From Gnetum montanum (lineage: Eukaryota > Streptophyta > Gnetopsida > Gnetales > Gnetaceae): a stretch of DNA of 64,000 bases. Both the position numbers and the translations under genes were made by a program. Positions 10,201 to 25,200 of the stretch are shown here, in pieces (position 1 is the first letter of the stretch; every line of letters starts with the position of its first letter). The notes beneath the pieces were generated by a model that had not been told where the DNA came from, ran no database searches, and was given only the letters and a program-made list of their open reading frames with translations. The stretch spans positions 995,541 to 1,059,540 of the forward strand of contig MNCI01026912.1 of the NCBI GenBank assembly GCA_015680685.1, written 5' to 3'.

Positions 10201-13200
10201 AACAAAGAGGTAGACAAAAACTTACTTGGTTTTTTTATATAAAGAGAGACATCTAATAGAAGTAAATGATGTAAAAGAACTCATATAGCTGATCCCATGT
10301 AATCATGATTAAGCTAGGGCGATGGTGATGGTGATAACAAATTGGAATTTTGTTAGAGTGGACAACTAATGCATTCAAGTGTCTCTGCACAAAAATAGCA
10401 CAATCTGAATAAATTCTAAGTTGCTACGACATGTCAGTTATGTTAGAGCTTGAGGTGGTAGTGCTTTTAAAGGGAAAATCTCTAGTTTTGGCATAGGTTT
10501 CTTGGATTGTTAATCAGAATCTCTAGTTTTTACTTTTTTTGATGTTTGTCTAGTCATCCTAGAGTTGTCCACTCTTCATTTCGTTTGGAGGTGCACCTTG
10601 TACTATGTCAACTTGTAGCAATTCTCTTGATTGATCTAAAAGATAAACTTACTATGAATAGGCCAAGAGTTGATGTTCTTCACACATCCATTATCTAGGT
10701 TACTTCTCCTGAAGAATTCTCTTTTTATGTTCATGGTATTTCATGTATCCAACAATCAAATGCCTGCTAGTTTTTTCCACCTTGGAGATTCCCATGTCTT
10801 ATTTCCACCACTTTTGAATTATATTTGCACAGGACATTTATTGTTAACTTGATCTACTGGATGCTTTCGTAAACCGTTTGATCAAGTTGTGATAGAGGAT
10901 TGGATAAACTTAGCTCCAGTCACTTTGCAATTTCGGTAGTTGTTTTGTTTTGTTTTGTCCTATATTTGGATGAACCTCATTCAGTGTGGTTCTAGTTTGG
11001 TATATCTATTAAGCTCTCAGGAGATTTTGTAGAGCTTAGATTTCTAGTTTGGAAGAACCTCATTGTGTTCTTTCATGCATGGGGATCTAGCAATTTCCTT
11101 TCAGTTTTAGCATGGTAAACAATGTTGAAGAACACTTGGTACTAAGAGCAATACTTATTTATTGTTAGTGGGTATATTTGAAATTTGTAGTTCATTTCTT
11201 ACATGATGTTTTTTGAGAGGTTATGGCTACAAAAGATATGGCCCGTAAATAGCATTATTTGTTTCAACAAGGCTAATTTATTTTGACCGAGTGCTTGATT
11301 TCTTTAAACTTTTTTTTTTTTTGAGAAAATATTCGGGAGTATATTACTGACAAAATATAGTACAGGAAATTACNNNNNNNNNNNNNNNNNNNNNNNNNNN
11401 NNNNNNNNNNNNNNNNNNNNNNNNNNNNNNNNNNNNNNNNNNNNNNNNNNNNNNNNNNNNNNNNNNNNNNNNNNNNNNNNNNNNNNNNNNNNNNNNNNNN
11501 NNNNNNNNNNNNNNNNNNNNNNNNNNNNNNNNNNNNNNNNNNNNNNNNNNNNNNNNNNNNNNNNNNNNNNNNNNNNNNNNNNNNNNNNNNNNNNNNNNNN
11601 NNNNNNNNNNNNNNNNNNNNNNNNNNNNNNNNNNNNNNNNNNNNNNNNNNNNNNNNNNNNNNNNNNNNNNNNNNNNNNNNNNNNNNNNNNNNNNNNNNNN
11701 NNNNNNNNNNNNNNNNNNNNNNNNNNNNNNNNNNNNNNNNNNNNNNNNNNNNNNNNNNNNNNNNNNNNNNNNNNNNNNNNNNNNNNNNNNNNNNNNNNNN
11801 NNNNNNNNNNNNNNNNNNNNNNNNNNNNNNNNGGGGGTGGGGTGGTGTGCGTTAAAAGGCAAAAGAAGAAACGACGACGACGGGGGGGCAAGCAACACCC
11901 ACGGACCGAAACAACATCCCCCCTAGGGGTTCATCGGTAGCCGATGGCAGGTGCAGTGTGGGTGCTCCAGCTCATGCAGGAGGTTCAATGTGTTTCGGTG
12001 GTCCTCCGTGTCCACGAAACTGGCGGCTTGCTGGATACCTTGCATGGCTGACTCCTGCCTGTTCCAGTCAGCCGGCGAAGTTCCCCCATCAGGATGGAAA
12101 TGCGCGGAGGTTCAGCGAATGTGGCACCTGAGCTTGCCCCAGGAGCTATCGCAACTGATGCCTAGGATGCAATATGGGCACCGCCCCCCTCTAAGCCATT
12201 GTCGAGCACTGTGCTTGTGTGCCCAATCGATCTGTCGTTGTCGTTGCTTCTCTTCCTCCTGCATGCGTTCCTGTTCTGCCCGCTCCGCCTCTTCACGTTC
12301 CCTTTGGGCAGCTTCCTCCTATAGCAGTTCTTCCCGCACTTGGGCCTGGATTTCATCCACTAACTAGGCTCGGGCAGCGTCGGCCATGAGGTCTTGTTGC
12401 CTCACCCTCTCTTGCTCCCGTTCGTAAAACTGGGCCTCCAAGTCGGCCTGGGCCTGTGCAAGGGCATCGTGCCATTTGGCCTCCCATTCCTGTCGTTCAG
12501 TCTCACGTGCTTCGGCTACGGCCCTCTGTGTGGCCTGCCGCAACTCCTTGTTCCAATTTATGCTGTGTTCGGAGGTTTCCGGTGGGGGGGGGGGGATTCT
12601 GGCCTGGCATGGCTAGCAGGGGGGCACTGTTCCCGTTGGGTCCATCACTTCCGCATGAAGGTTGTTGCCGGCAGTGTCCAGCGGTTCCCCCGGCTGGTCG
12701 AAGCCGTAGGGCCAGGGGGCCCCCACAGGGGGTCACCGTGGGACGACGACGGGTTTTGCCCCCCCTTTGCCCCCTGCCACAAGGCTAAGATTAACCTCGA
12801 ATGGTAGCTGCGTCGTTTAAGTTGAAGGGCCGCCAGGAAAAAATGGGGAAGGTTAACCTGGCAGCCAAATTTCAGGCAACGCAGAAACGCAAAGTGTATG
12901 TCCTAGAGCTTGGAGCTGTTGCCAGATTGGACAAAAAATTTGTTCACCAGATCTGCCGCACCGGCCTAGAGACGGGGTAGAGAGGATCTGGGCACCTATC
13001 GGCTTTGTGTGTGTGTGGCACGGGCCCTTCAAAAAACAATTCCGCATCCTACAGACCGCGTGTGGAAGGTAGGATGACCTCTCCAGTGGCTTGGGCCCCA
13101 AGACAGCTGGCGATTGAGGATTCCGTGATGGTAACCTCGCGCCCTCGGAAATAGGTCCGGTCATTTCTTTAAACTTTTTGTAGCAACTTACTTTTGAATT

Positions 13201-16200
13201 TTATTGCACTTTACTTTTGGACTTAATTCTTTAACTTCGTTTACTGGATTTTAATTTCTGATCTTTCATATTGAAAAAATGAAACTGTAATTCAAACTAA
13301 TATTGTAGTTTAATTGCTTCTGTATAGATCCAAATAATGAATCTTCCTACTTCATTGGGAAGTCCGTTTGTCCATTTTGTGATTTGAGCTTCTTTCTTTA
13401 GACATAAGATTTTGCTTCTACAATTTCTCTTGAATGTGTTTGTTATTCTAGGGGTCAACAATGGTATACATTTGGGCTCTTCTCCAATATATCCAATCAA
13501 GTTTCCAAGGTGTGAACTTAAATTCAAGAGATTAAAATTAAGTCAAAAGGTAAAATTCAGGGTTGTAGATTGCTTTATGTACTTCAGAAAATCATGTATC
13601 CTAGGAAAAGGCATTGAAATTGATTATTTATTTTAAAATTAGAAAATCAAATGGATTGGAAGTCCAAAGAAGTCATTTTTTATAAAAAATAAAATTAAAA
13701 GTATTTGATGATCTGATGTAATGAATAATGACCCAAAATACATGAGAAAAATACCGTTTTATAGAAAATAGAAAAAATTTAGTGGTCTTCGTGATTGTAT
13801 ATTTGCCTTGTTTATAAATAAAAGGACATTGTATCTCATTTGTAACATGAAAAAGCATTGAGAAAAGAAGGCTGAGGCCATCCAAGAATTTCTTACAAAC
13901 TATCTCTCCTTATTATCTCACAAATCTCTTAAATCATTTCAGACATTATTTGCACAAAAATCATCTTTCAATCATTGTCTTTCATTTGTCACAAAATATT
14001 AGCAAGGGCTAAAGCCCAACCTCAAGTATAACCTTTCATATTCTCGAAATTCAAAAAATTAGAAGCGTCCACTTGCAAATTTTGATGGTGGTATCATAGT
14101 GACAAGGTACAATTGCTTGAACTTGCAAGAAATAATTAAAGATATATCTAGAAGCTATATAATTTTCAAGGGTATTAAGAATCTTTTTATTAGAAATATT
14201 TTTTATTATTAAACGGACACCTCGGATCTATAGTGGCTAGGTCACAAAAAGATAATTTCATTTAAAGAAAAACAAACAAAATAACATATAAACTACCATT
14301 CACATTCTTGCAAGAGATGTAAGTAAACAACATCGTTCCCATTATCATTGCTTCGAAATTTTGTAGTGTCCTCCAAAGAGCCAAAGGAGTAACCCACACT
14401 AATGTTAGGCTTAAAAGTGATTATTTTTAATTACATCCATAATGAACGACAAGTATGACTAACTCTCCACCATACGATCTACAAGCATTGTGGTAAACTT
14501 TGTTGTAATTCATGGATGAATTAGCAGTAGTGTTTAGTCTTGTTTTTTTGAGAAAAGTTCAAGAATGTATTGATGCAAGATGTGTACAGTAAGGAAATAC
14601 AAAGGGGAAGAAAAGAATCCCCCAATCACACAAGACTTAAAACCATTGTCTATGAATGTTAGGCCATGCGATAGACCACAACCAAAATATGCCTACCCAA
14701 ATAGGCAACAAAAACATAGAGCTATGCAAAGGTCCAAGAGTAAAGGGACACAACACAAAAACCAAAAATGGCATACCCAAGAGGCCTAGAACCTAGCATT
14801 ACCATTAGAAGCCAATCACCAAAATCGCATGAGATCTTGTCCCCTCATGTCTTGCATCCTGTGCATTTGAACACCACCTTGAAGGTCGGTTGCACCTCCA
14901 AGTCAATCTCTAGCTCTATCTTTTTACCTTGGGCAACAAAAATCGATGGACATCCCACCTTGCTTATGTTAGGAAAAATTGGGAAAGGGCCATCATTGAT
15001 GACACTCCTTTTAGCAATCTCTTCCAAAGGGGGTAGGGGACCCCCCCTAACCATGTTAACCCAACTGCCAAGAGGGGTGGTTCAAACCCCAAACCCTGAC
15101 TAGAGAACATTGTCAACCTCACCCCATCTTTGATGGGTGACCCCAAGGTACTCGAAGACCTTGGCGACTATGGTGACCCAAATAACAATGGTGAAATTGG
15201 TGAACTAGATTCTCCTCCCCAACAAACACCTTGCGGATCTTGGGATTCAACCTGACTGCTTTCCACACCCTCCACCTCCTTCACCCCTTTACCACCAGCT
15301 TGTGCACCTTGTTTCTTGGCCCTTGCCCCAACGGTGTTCACCTTTATCATCCTGTTGAGCCCAGAGGGCCCCACATCCTAGGGTGGGTTCTGGCAAGCCT
15401 CCCCTTTCGGGTTACAAACATCCAACCCTCACCCCCCTTCTTTTGGCCAGCCGCCTACCTTCCCACCTTACAGTTTGTTGTTTGGTGCCTCGCCTTGCCA
15501 CATGTGTTGCAAAGGTGAAGCCTAGTAGATTTCTTAATTGCTTGAGGGTCAACTATCACATTCTCATATTTGATCTTAACTTGTTCCTCCCTTGAGGGAG
15601 AGTCGAGCACAACCTCGTGGACCAACTCCACAGGTGAAAGCGATCTCCATACACAGAACCTTGCAAACCCCATTTGTTCCAAGGAACTCGTGGCATGATC
15701 AAAAGATATGAAATCCTCAAAGAAACTAACAATAGTTTGTAGGAACTCCTCCATCCAAAGCTCCCACAGAATACTTAGAAACGTGGATCCAAACAGGAGC
15801 CCACGAAAACAAATTTGGGTCCCAATGGGCCCTCGGTCGCTAATGGGTCAGGGAAAAACCCCACATGCCAAAAAACCATGGCCCGCCCATCAAAACCATC
15901 TTGCGATCTTGCACCGATTGAAAAATAAATAAAAAGAGACCCTTGAGGAAGGCAATGAACCTCCACAGGGTAGAAGCCCCAATGCACGACTACCCATTTC
16001 TTAACTAGGTCAAACGGAGGTAGTGCACCTACCGAAACAAACTTACCAACGAGACTCAACTCCATCGTTCGTAGCCCTTCACCTGAGGAGGCTCACATCC
16101 ATAGCCTCAGCGAGTTATGCCCTCTCACACACACCTCCACACCCCCAACCTTGGGGTGCCAAGTGACTCCTTTCCCCCCAATCTCCCCTATGACATCCGC

Positions 16201-19200
16201 TCTTGCAGAAACCCCCAACCTGCTAGTTGCTCCAAACTACGTTGTGCTTGCCCTGTCCTCTTCCTAACTGCCCTTTGCCTTGGGGCCGTGCCCTGCACCC
16301 GCCGTGCTCCCTATTGTTGTCACGTTTCCCACGTTCTATGCGTTCCTTGCACTTGCCATGTTCTTGCTCAATGATTTCAAAATCCCCCTAATATTGATGA
16401 AACACCATGAAACCCATGAACGGTACTTACTAATTGAGTGATACCATGAATGCAACTAGTGGGCTATATTTATAGGCAAGGGATAATTGGGAGACATTGC
16501 ATTAGTGACATCGCTAATGCAACATTGTAGTTGTGAACTATCAACTATGATGTCACTTAACTAGGCAATAATGAATTTTAATTATTCATAATACCTCCAC
16601 GACTAACTAAAAACTTGTCCTCGAGTCACACCAAAAAGGGATAGAGGTTGTTACAAAATTTGTGGGAGTGACACTGATTGACATTACAAAATTACAAGTA
16701 TTGTATTACAAAAGTTTATTTGAGTGGTGTACATTACAAAAAATCATCTCATTAAATTAGACAAAAAAGTTACAAAAATTGTAGGAATCTTAAAAGAAAT
16801 CTTTAAAAAATTTGCCGATGATGGGTTCTTAAGTACACCATTCTTTAAAAAATTTTCAAATTGGCTGCTTGCTCTTTATGCTGAATTTGCAGTGGAGGCA
16901 CCTATACCTCTCTTCATTTGTCTATGGGTCCCAAATTGTCCATGTAAGCTTTGCTAGTTCTTGAGTTAGTTGAACTTCCCATGGACAAGGTAGATAAGGG
17001 AACATCTTGTTTGCCTAGATAGATCAAGTAGTGAATGTATTTCGTTTGACTTTGAACACTTATACTTAGTCATGTAGTTGTTGGTAGTTTGCCATTCACT
17101 TTGCTAGATCCTTTGCCACATCTCTTTGATCAGTGAACTTGGCCTTACAAACTTCTAGATCCCCATTTGCAAGTTGTAGTTTTTGCTTGGTTTGATCATG
17201 AATTTAACATTCACATTCATACAATGAAAACATAGCTGAACTGGCTTGTCCAATTCTATTTTGTGCCTATTTGCAGTCAACATTGCTAAGTTGGAATATC
17301 AAATATTGGCCAATTCTAGATAATGGGTTAGGTCCTTCATTTGTAGATTCTTCATTTTGACTTTTTCTTTTTGCATCACATTGATAGTGTCTAGGGTACT
17401 CATCCATGTTGAATTCCATATAAGTTATTACTTACAAGCATTTTTTTGTAACCATATGTGATGATTTATGATTGATTGTAATGGAAAATTGTAATGTGAA
17501 GTCCTAAAACATTGTAATGCTCCTACGGATCAAAAGGATAAGACCATTGTATTATATTATATGTGAAGTGGAAAAAAGAAGTGAAACTACAAAAGTGAGA
17601 GACTAATGAAGAAGAAAAAGAAGAAGTTGAAGAAATTAGTGAACAAACATTGTGAGGAGAAGTTAGACATGCATGTGAAGAGTCATGGAGGCTATGATGA
17701 ACCATCATCATGACTTTTGATGAACATTATAGACTCAATAGTTGAAGATGTCACCCAAACATCCTTTACTAGAGAAGTAAAGGTGCTAAGTCAACTTAGG
17801 AATGAGTTGGGATCTAGTTTCCTAAATAGGAAGAGAGGTCCATGTTTGAGCCAAAGTGTAAGCCTAATCTTTTTTCTCAAAGAAGAAAAGAAGATCACTT
17901 GACATGCTTTAGTGGAGTAAAAGAGGAGGCTACGAAGAAGAGTACCTGAGTCATACGCAAAGTTTGTACATTTATAAGTTGGCCAGGGAGGACTATAGTC
18001 TTCATCGTAAGACCAATAATCATCACAACAATTTGTAATTCAAATATATGAAGTTCATAAATACTTTTTAGTGATGAGATTTGTTATGAAAAGAACAAGT
18101 TAATTAATCATAAAATTGTGTTCACAAGATTCTTGGGTAATCAGAGTTGTCAAGTGACATAAAACCAAAATAGTTGTCTTGAGCTCCTTCTCATTAATCT
18201 TCTTTTGCAGCCTTACTTGATCTTTGTAGTTATTCTTAATGTTTTCATGCCTCTTAGCCTCATTCTTCCATGGTGCAATTTTGATTCCGTTTGTTGTTTG
18301 AGCATCCTTACTTCCTACCTGGATAGATTATGATTTTGTCTATCCAACCTTGATATTTCCAACTTAGCTTTTGCCATTTTCTCTCAGATAGACTAGAGGT
18401 GTGTTTTAAGCATTTTCTTTCATTCTTTGGATCTGCTCTAGCTTCCTATTCTTTACTACTAGACCTTTATTTTGTTTTTGTAGCATGGAGATGATCTTTC
18501 ATAGGGTATGTGATTTGGCCCTTACTTGGGACACATCCCACATGATTATTTTCTTTTCTTGTTTAACTGTTGTTTGCTTGGCCATCAATCTTGTAATCTC
18601 ATCCACTCAAATTTGGCCTAACAGCTTTAGCACTACATGTTGCATAGGGTTATTCAACTCATCATGAAGCTGGGTGATCCTATCTTGTAATTTTTGTGCA
18701 TCTAGCTTGGCTTGCTATCATTGGGCTTTAACCAATGTAAGCATTCATTGAGAGTGATTAGCTTAGATTGTAGGGCAATGACATTATCAAGGATGTTAGA
18801 AAGATCAATTGGTTGCCTTGTTTGAAGTAGTTTGTCTAATACATCTTTGTGTTGCTCTATAGTCATGTGCCTAGGAATTCCTTCACTTGTCTTTGTAGAT
18901 ACTTTAATGTTGTGTTGCACATCAAAATCAGGAATAGGTGATGGAGGGATGTTCAAAGCCTTACTAAGTTAATCTACAATCACTTTTGCCACCATCTCAT
19001 GCCCTTAGTGTGGTAGGATGACAAAAGTGGCTTCATCCCCCATTCTTCCCATATCACTTGGAATGACTTTGCATTGCTCCAAGGTTGACTCAGGGACCTG
19101 TCCATTGGCCATCTTGGGCATTGTCCTTGGGAAAAACTCCCACACCTCCTACAAACCTCTTCCTCGTAACACCACCTGCTTCCCCTCCGTTGGTACCCAC

Positions 19201-22200
19201 AAGTACCCGATGATGGCAACCTTAGTGAGCACAATTCTCATCCCCTAAAACAAAGTGATGTCCCTGAGCCAATTGTTATAGAATAGCCTGTCATCTAGGT
19301 CAGGGTTCCCATGAAGTTGCTCTAGCACTAAGACCTAACCCACCTTGTCCACTAAATGCTAGATAATGGGATTACTGTAGTATTCCTCACAAGACAGTTC
19401 ATACGTCAGGGCCACCCCCATTACCACTTGTGCTTCCCTCCATGCCTGAAAACTTGCAGTTGCCACTTGCGTTGATAATGGCGAGGGCAATGTCTCAAAA
19501 AATCTAGCAATTTCTAGTCCTCCACAGTTGCCAAAGGATGGCTATGGCAAGTGAGTCTCCATCTAGCATAATTGGCAATAGATTTTGTGTAGCTTGCACA
19601 TCCATGCCAAATAAGTACATTGCCATGCAAAATGCTCCATCGTTTCCTCCCCTGCCATGTAGAGGGGACATGTGGCATTCACCTATAACCCCCTCCTCCA
19701 CAGCACATGCTGCACAGGGAGAGCACTATGTCCAATCAACCACAAAAAAATTTCAATTTTTCAGGAAGCTTTCCTTGCCATAATTGTTGCACCCCTTGAC
19801 TACGGGGTATTGATGGCTAATTAACTATGTCGGCTATGCATTTAGGAGCCCCAATGGCAAAATCCTTCACACATGTGACACTAAAGAGTGCTAGGCATTT
19901 GAATCATTGCTTGATGCCTTCCATTGTTAGTACTTATAACACATAATTTACACCCATCGGGCTAGGTAAAGATCCTAATCACATAGCCACCATAGCAACT
20001 CCTAAAGCCCCATGGCTTGGACGTCTGCAAAACTTAGCAAGCCTAGACCTTTGGCCTGCTTTGGTCTTGCCATGGTACCCCATGCGACCAGATGCATCTT
20101 ACCACCCCCTTTACCCCCTGACCACGTGAAATTTTGCACAATGCAGTTGATTTCTCTGTAATCTCAGTCGGAGGGAAGGTGGCAGATGTCATGAATCTAG
20201 CCATAGCCTAAAGGACCGATGAAGCTAGAATTGACCACCTTGCATAGGAGAGAAACTGAGTAGCCCAGTGACTAACTCTTTCCTGCATTCTTCTAATCAA
20301 GCATTCCCAAATGCGTTTTCTATGCCAATCATCCAAAGGTAATCCCAAGGAGGTGTCCTCCTTGGACCTTGGTAAGACCCCCAACAATTGGACAATTCTC
20401 TCTGCACTATTTGCTCAACATTAATAAGATGCACCAAGGACATACCTATGTTAACCTCCAATCCAATTTCATTGGCCATTTGAAGAAGAGCCTGGTTAAT
20501 GGCAAGCACTTGAGGAATCGTGGCCCTAGTGAATAGGAACGTATCGTTGGCATAGTGCTCCACTAGGGAATGCACACCCCCAACGTCTAGGCCTCTAACC
20601 CCTTCCGACTTGCAATATGTGCTCATGGCATTCATAACAAGAGTGAATAGATAGGGTGATAGGGGGTCCCCTTGTCTTAACCCCCTACCAGGGGAGGCGA
20701 ATCCCCATAGTTGCCCCCATATCCAAGGAGAATGCACCCGATTGTTGTATATATAGGCATAATTTCACAAAATGTGGGTGAAATCTCTTACGTAACATGG
20801 TTTATTGAAGCACACTCTAAGAGACTGTGTCATATGCCTTGGTTATGTTCAATTACAAACACATGCCAGGAAACTGCATCAACCGAAGTGAGGGCATCAC
20901 CTCTTGCACCGAAAGAATTTGATTATGCAAATGTCTACCTTTGACAAAATTGGCCTGCTATTCCCGAACCAACCGCTACATCATGAGTTCCAGCCACACC
21001 ACCAACATTTTCGGAAATAGTTGGATCAGAGTGTTACACACCCCAATAGGACGAAAATGTGCGGGGTTCAAAGGTTGTGATGACTTTGGGATCAACACCA
21101 GCTAGGAGCAGATAATCTCACGTCTCACTTGCCCCCAAAACATCTTGTTAAACACATCTAGGATATTTTCCTCCATCACACAATAAAAGATCCCAAAGAA
21201 CTCTATTTGCCATCCATCAAGACCAGTCACCCTCTTCCCCTTCATAGACAACATCGCCCCCTCCAACTTGCCCTGAGTAAAGGGCACCAGTAGCCTTCAA
21301 TTGGCCCCCTCCCCAAGCACCCACGGAATGTCGATGGAAATTGGCTTCGTCTCTTGTTGTTGCCAAATCATAGACTAGTACTGTAACAGAGCCTGTGCAA
21401 CCATCTATTTCCTCTTCATGATTTTCCCTCTATCCTTAATACAAGGTATTTACCTGTCCAAGTCAACCAAGTGAGCTACAACAAAAAAGAAACACGTATT
21501 CCTATCCCTTTATTGGATCCATCTTGCCCATCCCCTCAACCTCCAATAAGTCTCCTCTTCCTTGTCAAGCTCATGGAGCTTCCCCAACACCTCCCCCTCA
21601 TCATCTTCCTGAACTTGATTTAGCTCTTAGTCCTTTTGAATTTGTTCCAAATGCTATAATAGCTGCCCCTTACCATACCAAAAAGAGTATTTGTCCTCCA
21701 ACCTGATCCCACAAATGTGGTGCTTGAGCAAAGTCAATCCTTGCTTGAGGAAATCTTTGGGATCACTATCCAAAAGATAGGTCCCTCAAATATCCTTCAC
21801 CAACAGTCAACCACGGTTTTGTCAACCATGACTGTTCGAATCTAAATGGTTTGGGCTCATCAATGATCTGAGGGCTCATCAATGATCTGATGCAACTTTT
21901 TATTTTCCAATGACAATCACCTCTTTATCCATGAGCACGCTTAAGCCTACTCATATGCGATCAGTTTTGGTCATGAGCCTATCATGGCCTTTTCTTTGAT
22001 TGCACCATGTGAATTGATACCCCCTAATCTCCACATCCACTAGCCCATGGGCTGTTAGAATATCTTGAAATTGTTGACCCCTGGAGGGTTCGATATGTCC
22101 CCATAAGACTTTTCCCACTTATGGAGACACTGGTTGAAATCCCCAACCAAAAACCATTGCCGCCAGTTGGCAAGTAGGGGTGTGACTCGTTCCAGCTCCC

Positions 22201-25200
22201 GCAGGCATTCCTTCCTTGTTGAGCCCCATAGAAATTCATAATCCACAAACCTTGCTAGTGAAGTTTGATACTGCTACTCCACCTGGACTCATCCACCACC
22301 CCAAAAGGCCACTTAGACAAGGTTGCCAAGCCTCCAGCCCTCCCCTGACATGGCACACAATGGGAATGCCAACTTGGCTAGCACAATCAATGAAACTCCT
22401 GTTGTTGAACTTTGGTCTCTTGGAAACACACAACCTCACAGTGTTCCTTAGCCACCATGTCCAATAGGGTATATCGCTTGAAGAGTGTACCTTGTCCCCT
22501 ACAGTTTCATGAGAGAATCCTCATGGTTTACTAAAAGATTTACACTTATACACATCTTGGATGGTCTGTTGGACCCCCAAATCAATATCACGCTACACTT
22601 GCTTAGCATGGGCCTCAGAGCCCACTAGCTGGTTGACTGTTTTAGACTCCAAGGAGATAGGAAGCCCCCCTGCCCCCAATGAGAAACCCCCATGTAGGAT
22701 CTCCTCCATAGATGGTAAAGGGCTCCCCTTGAAAAGGGATGCCCAACTCTCCAAGGGTGAGAAACCATTCCACAACTCCTTGACATTTTGAAGGGTCACA
22801 TTGGCCCCTCCTTGAGGTGACCCCAAGGAGGCTAGACCCAAGGGGTCACTTTCCACCCTTGCCACCTGATTACCAAAGGCACTCGTATCGGGCCCCAAAT
22901 CACCATGAATGGGGGAAATCAGCCCCTCCTTTTGCACGACTTCAGTCGGGTTGATCCCTCCTTTGGCATTGCCTTTCTCAATGGGGGGCCCCTTGCTTGC
23001 GCCCCCTGTTACCCCCCCACCACTACAGAAACCCCTGGCATTGTCATTGAACTATGACCCACACCAAGCATGATCACTACTGATGATTTTTGGCCCACCC
23101 CAGGCATGGGCCGAGGTTGACCCTTAGTTGGATTCTTCCCTCCCTCCCACTAGGTGATTGTCGTCCAATCCCCCTCTGTCTGCTTCGAGCCTTGTGCCTG
23201 GCATCCTACCCAACAAGAGGTAATGACATGCCCCTCCTTACCACAAATATGACAAGAGGCCTACGATAGTGGTTGCCCCATCAGTCCACCAACCATGACA
23301 TTTTTGAATTTCACTTGGTCCCTCTCTTTGCCCAAGGGCATATCCAAGATGACCTCCTAAATCAAATCTTTGGGTGCCAAAGAACGTCACACACAAAACC
23401 TTGCATATCCCATTCGATCCATCGAAGCTATGGGCTTATCAAAGGATATAAACTCTTCAAGCTCCCCACCAAAACTTGAAGAAAATTTGACATCCACATT
23501 TTCCAAGGAATCCTGGAAACGTAGACCCAAACCGGTGCACGTGAAAATAGCTCTAGGTCTCGATGGGCCATTGGTCTCCATTTTGTCAAGGCCAAACCCT
23601 TTGCTCCAAAAACCCAAGGGCCCTCAACCAAAACACAGTCCTTATCATCAATCGTTGGGAAGATGAACAATAGGAGCTTTGTAGGAAGACTACGCACCTC
23701 CACTGAGCAAAAGTTTCATTAGGCCACCACCCACTTCCTTATTGCCTCAAGCTTAGGGGATGCACCTATAGACACGAACCTCTTGATTAGGGTACACTCC
23801 AACGTCTGAAGCCCTTTCCTTCAGATCATCTTAATCTGCAGACTCAAAGGGTCATCCCCTTTCGCCCTAGTCTGATCACCTCCATTCTCTTGTCCCCCAT
23901 GCATTTGAGCACCGACCTACGAACTTGTGCCTGGACCTCTTGATGCACTTCTAGGCACCCCCCTGAAACGACACCCCCTGAAACTTTCTTCTCTCTGGTA
24001 GCCTCTCGACCATCCAACTTACTAGCCTCCTTGTTTGCCCCCTCCATGGTCCTGCCTCGTGCGTCGACTCCACTCCGGTCATCAAGTTTGCTCCCCCCCC
24101 TCCCAAAAAAAAATCTGCTCCCTCTCATTGCTCTCTCTCCCCACACTTCCACTCATACTTTCCACATTAAGTTGGCTAAACACCTTGTTATCACCCATCT
24201 AAATGAAAAATATTTCAAAGCCATAGTTTGCCGTTCTTCAAAAACACATATTCTAATGATTCTAACAATGTTTTGATCTTGATAGATTCTAGCAATAGTG
24301 TTTCTAGAATTTCTAACTTTTCCCAATCAATGTCGTTTTCTTGAATGTGTCATGCTTGGATAAGTTTTTGCTAGAATCCTTTAATCTCATCCAGTATATC
24401 AATGTAAGAATTGGTGAGTCAGATAAGTTTTTGTCAAAGTCCTTTCATCTCATCCAATATATCAATGTAAGAACTTGTGAGTTTCTCTATTAGTTCTATG
24501 CATATCTATGATTTCCATGTTGCTTTTACTTTCAACCATTTGGTGTCTTTTTGCTTTATAGTTGGTACATATAGGCACTTTTGCACATGTTTATTTTAAA
24601 CAATCATTGCATATTGGGATGGTAGTCTTTCTGAGCCTCCACACTTTTTGCATGCAATTGTACTCCATTGCTTCTCCACAATTCCATGCTCATTCTCCTT
24701 GGCCAAAGACTTGGTTAAATAGGAGGATGTCATGAGACTGAAACAAAGTGGGGGCCTTGGAATTTCAAGATTCGAGGACTACATCTTGGTGGGCCAAGCC
24801 AAACTTATACAATGAATTGAACAGACAAAGGACACTTTATGGGTTAATAAGATCACGTTAAACAAATATAGACCTTGGGATCCCTAATTGGAGGACTTCT
24901 TGCTATGAAAGGCCCTATGTAAGCATTGATAAATAATCAACAAATTGTAGATTCAACCCTATTGGAACACTAAGGAGTTTATTATTACCAAGTATGGACT
25001 TCTCTTTTAACTAGAATGTCATGAGAATGCGTGTATTTCAGAAAAAAATAAGATGTTTGGTTGGCCTCTTTGGCATCAGTTAATTTCAACCAAGCCGTTT
25101 TTTTACTCTAAAGGGGCATGTCAATTGACAAGATGTGCATTCTTTATACCAATTTAGCTGTGGGATGTTAAAGGAGCTTGTAGGAGCCCAGCGTAACTAC

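Larger units (their letters stand above)
19000..24115 (-). mobile_element. long L1-like LINE, copy A
   Basis: Nearly complete in gene order, read on the minus strand: ORF1 (about 24115-22593), ORF2 endonuclease (about 22520-22030), reverse transcriptase (about 21290-20300), zinc-finger-like C-terminus (about 19700-19500), and the start of a further downstream module (about 19420-19090). No poly-A tail or target-site duplication was found; the 3' side passes into the coiled-coil remnant, so the 3' end may be lost. Dozens of stops and frameshifts make it inactive. It runs antisense to the host gene. Confidence 0.85.

Noticed and set aside
11344-11898. Minus-strand frames of 173 and 184 codons
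   Set aside because: They run through the N gap and are artefacts.
12394-12807. Plus-strand frames of 110 and 137 codons
   Set aside because: They are shadows of the minus-strand coiled-coil region of L1 fragment 1.
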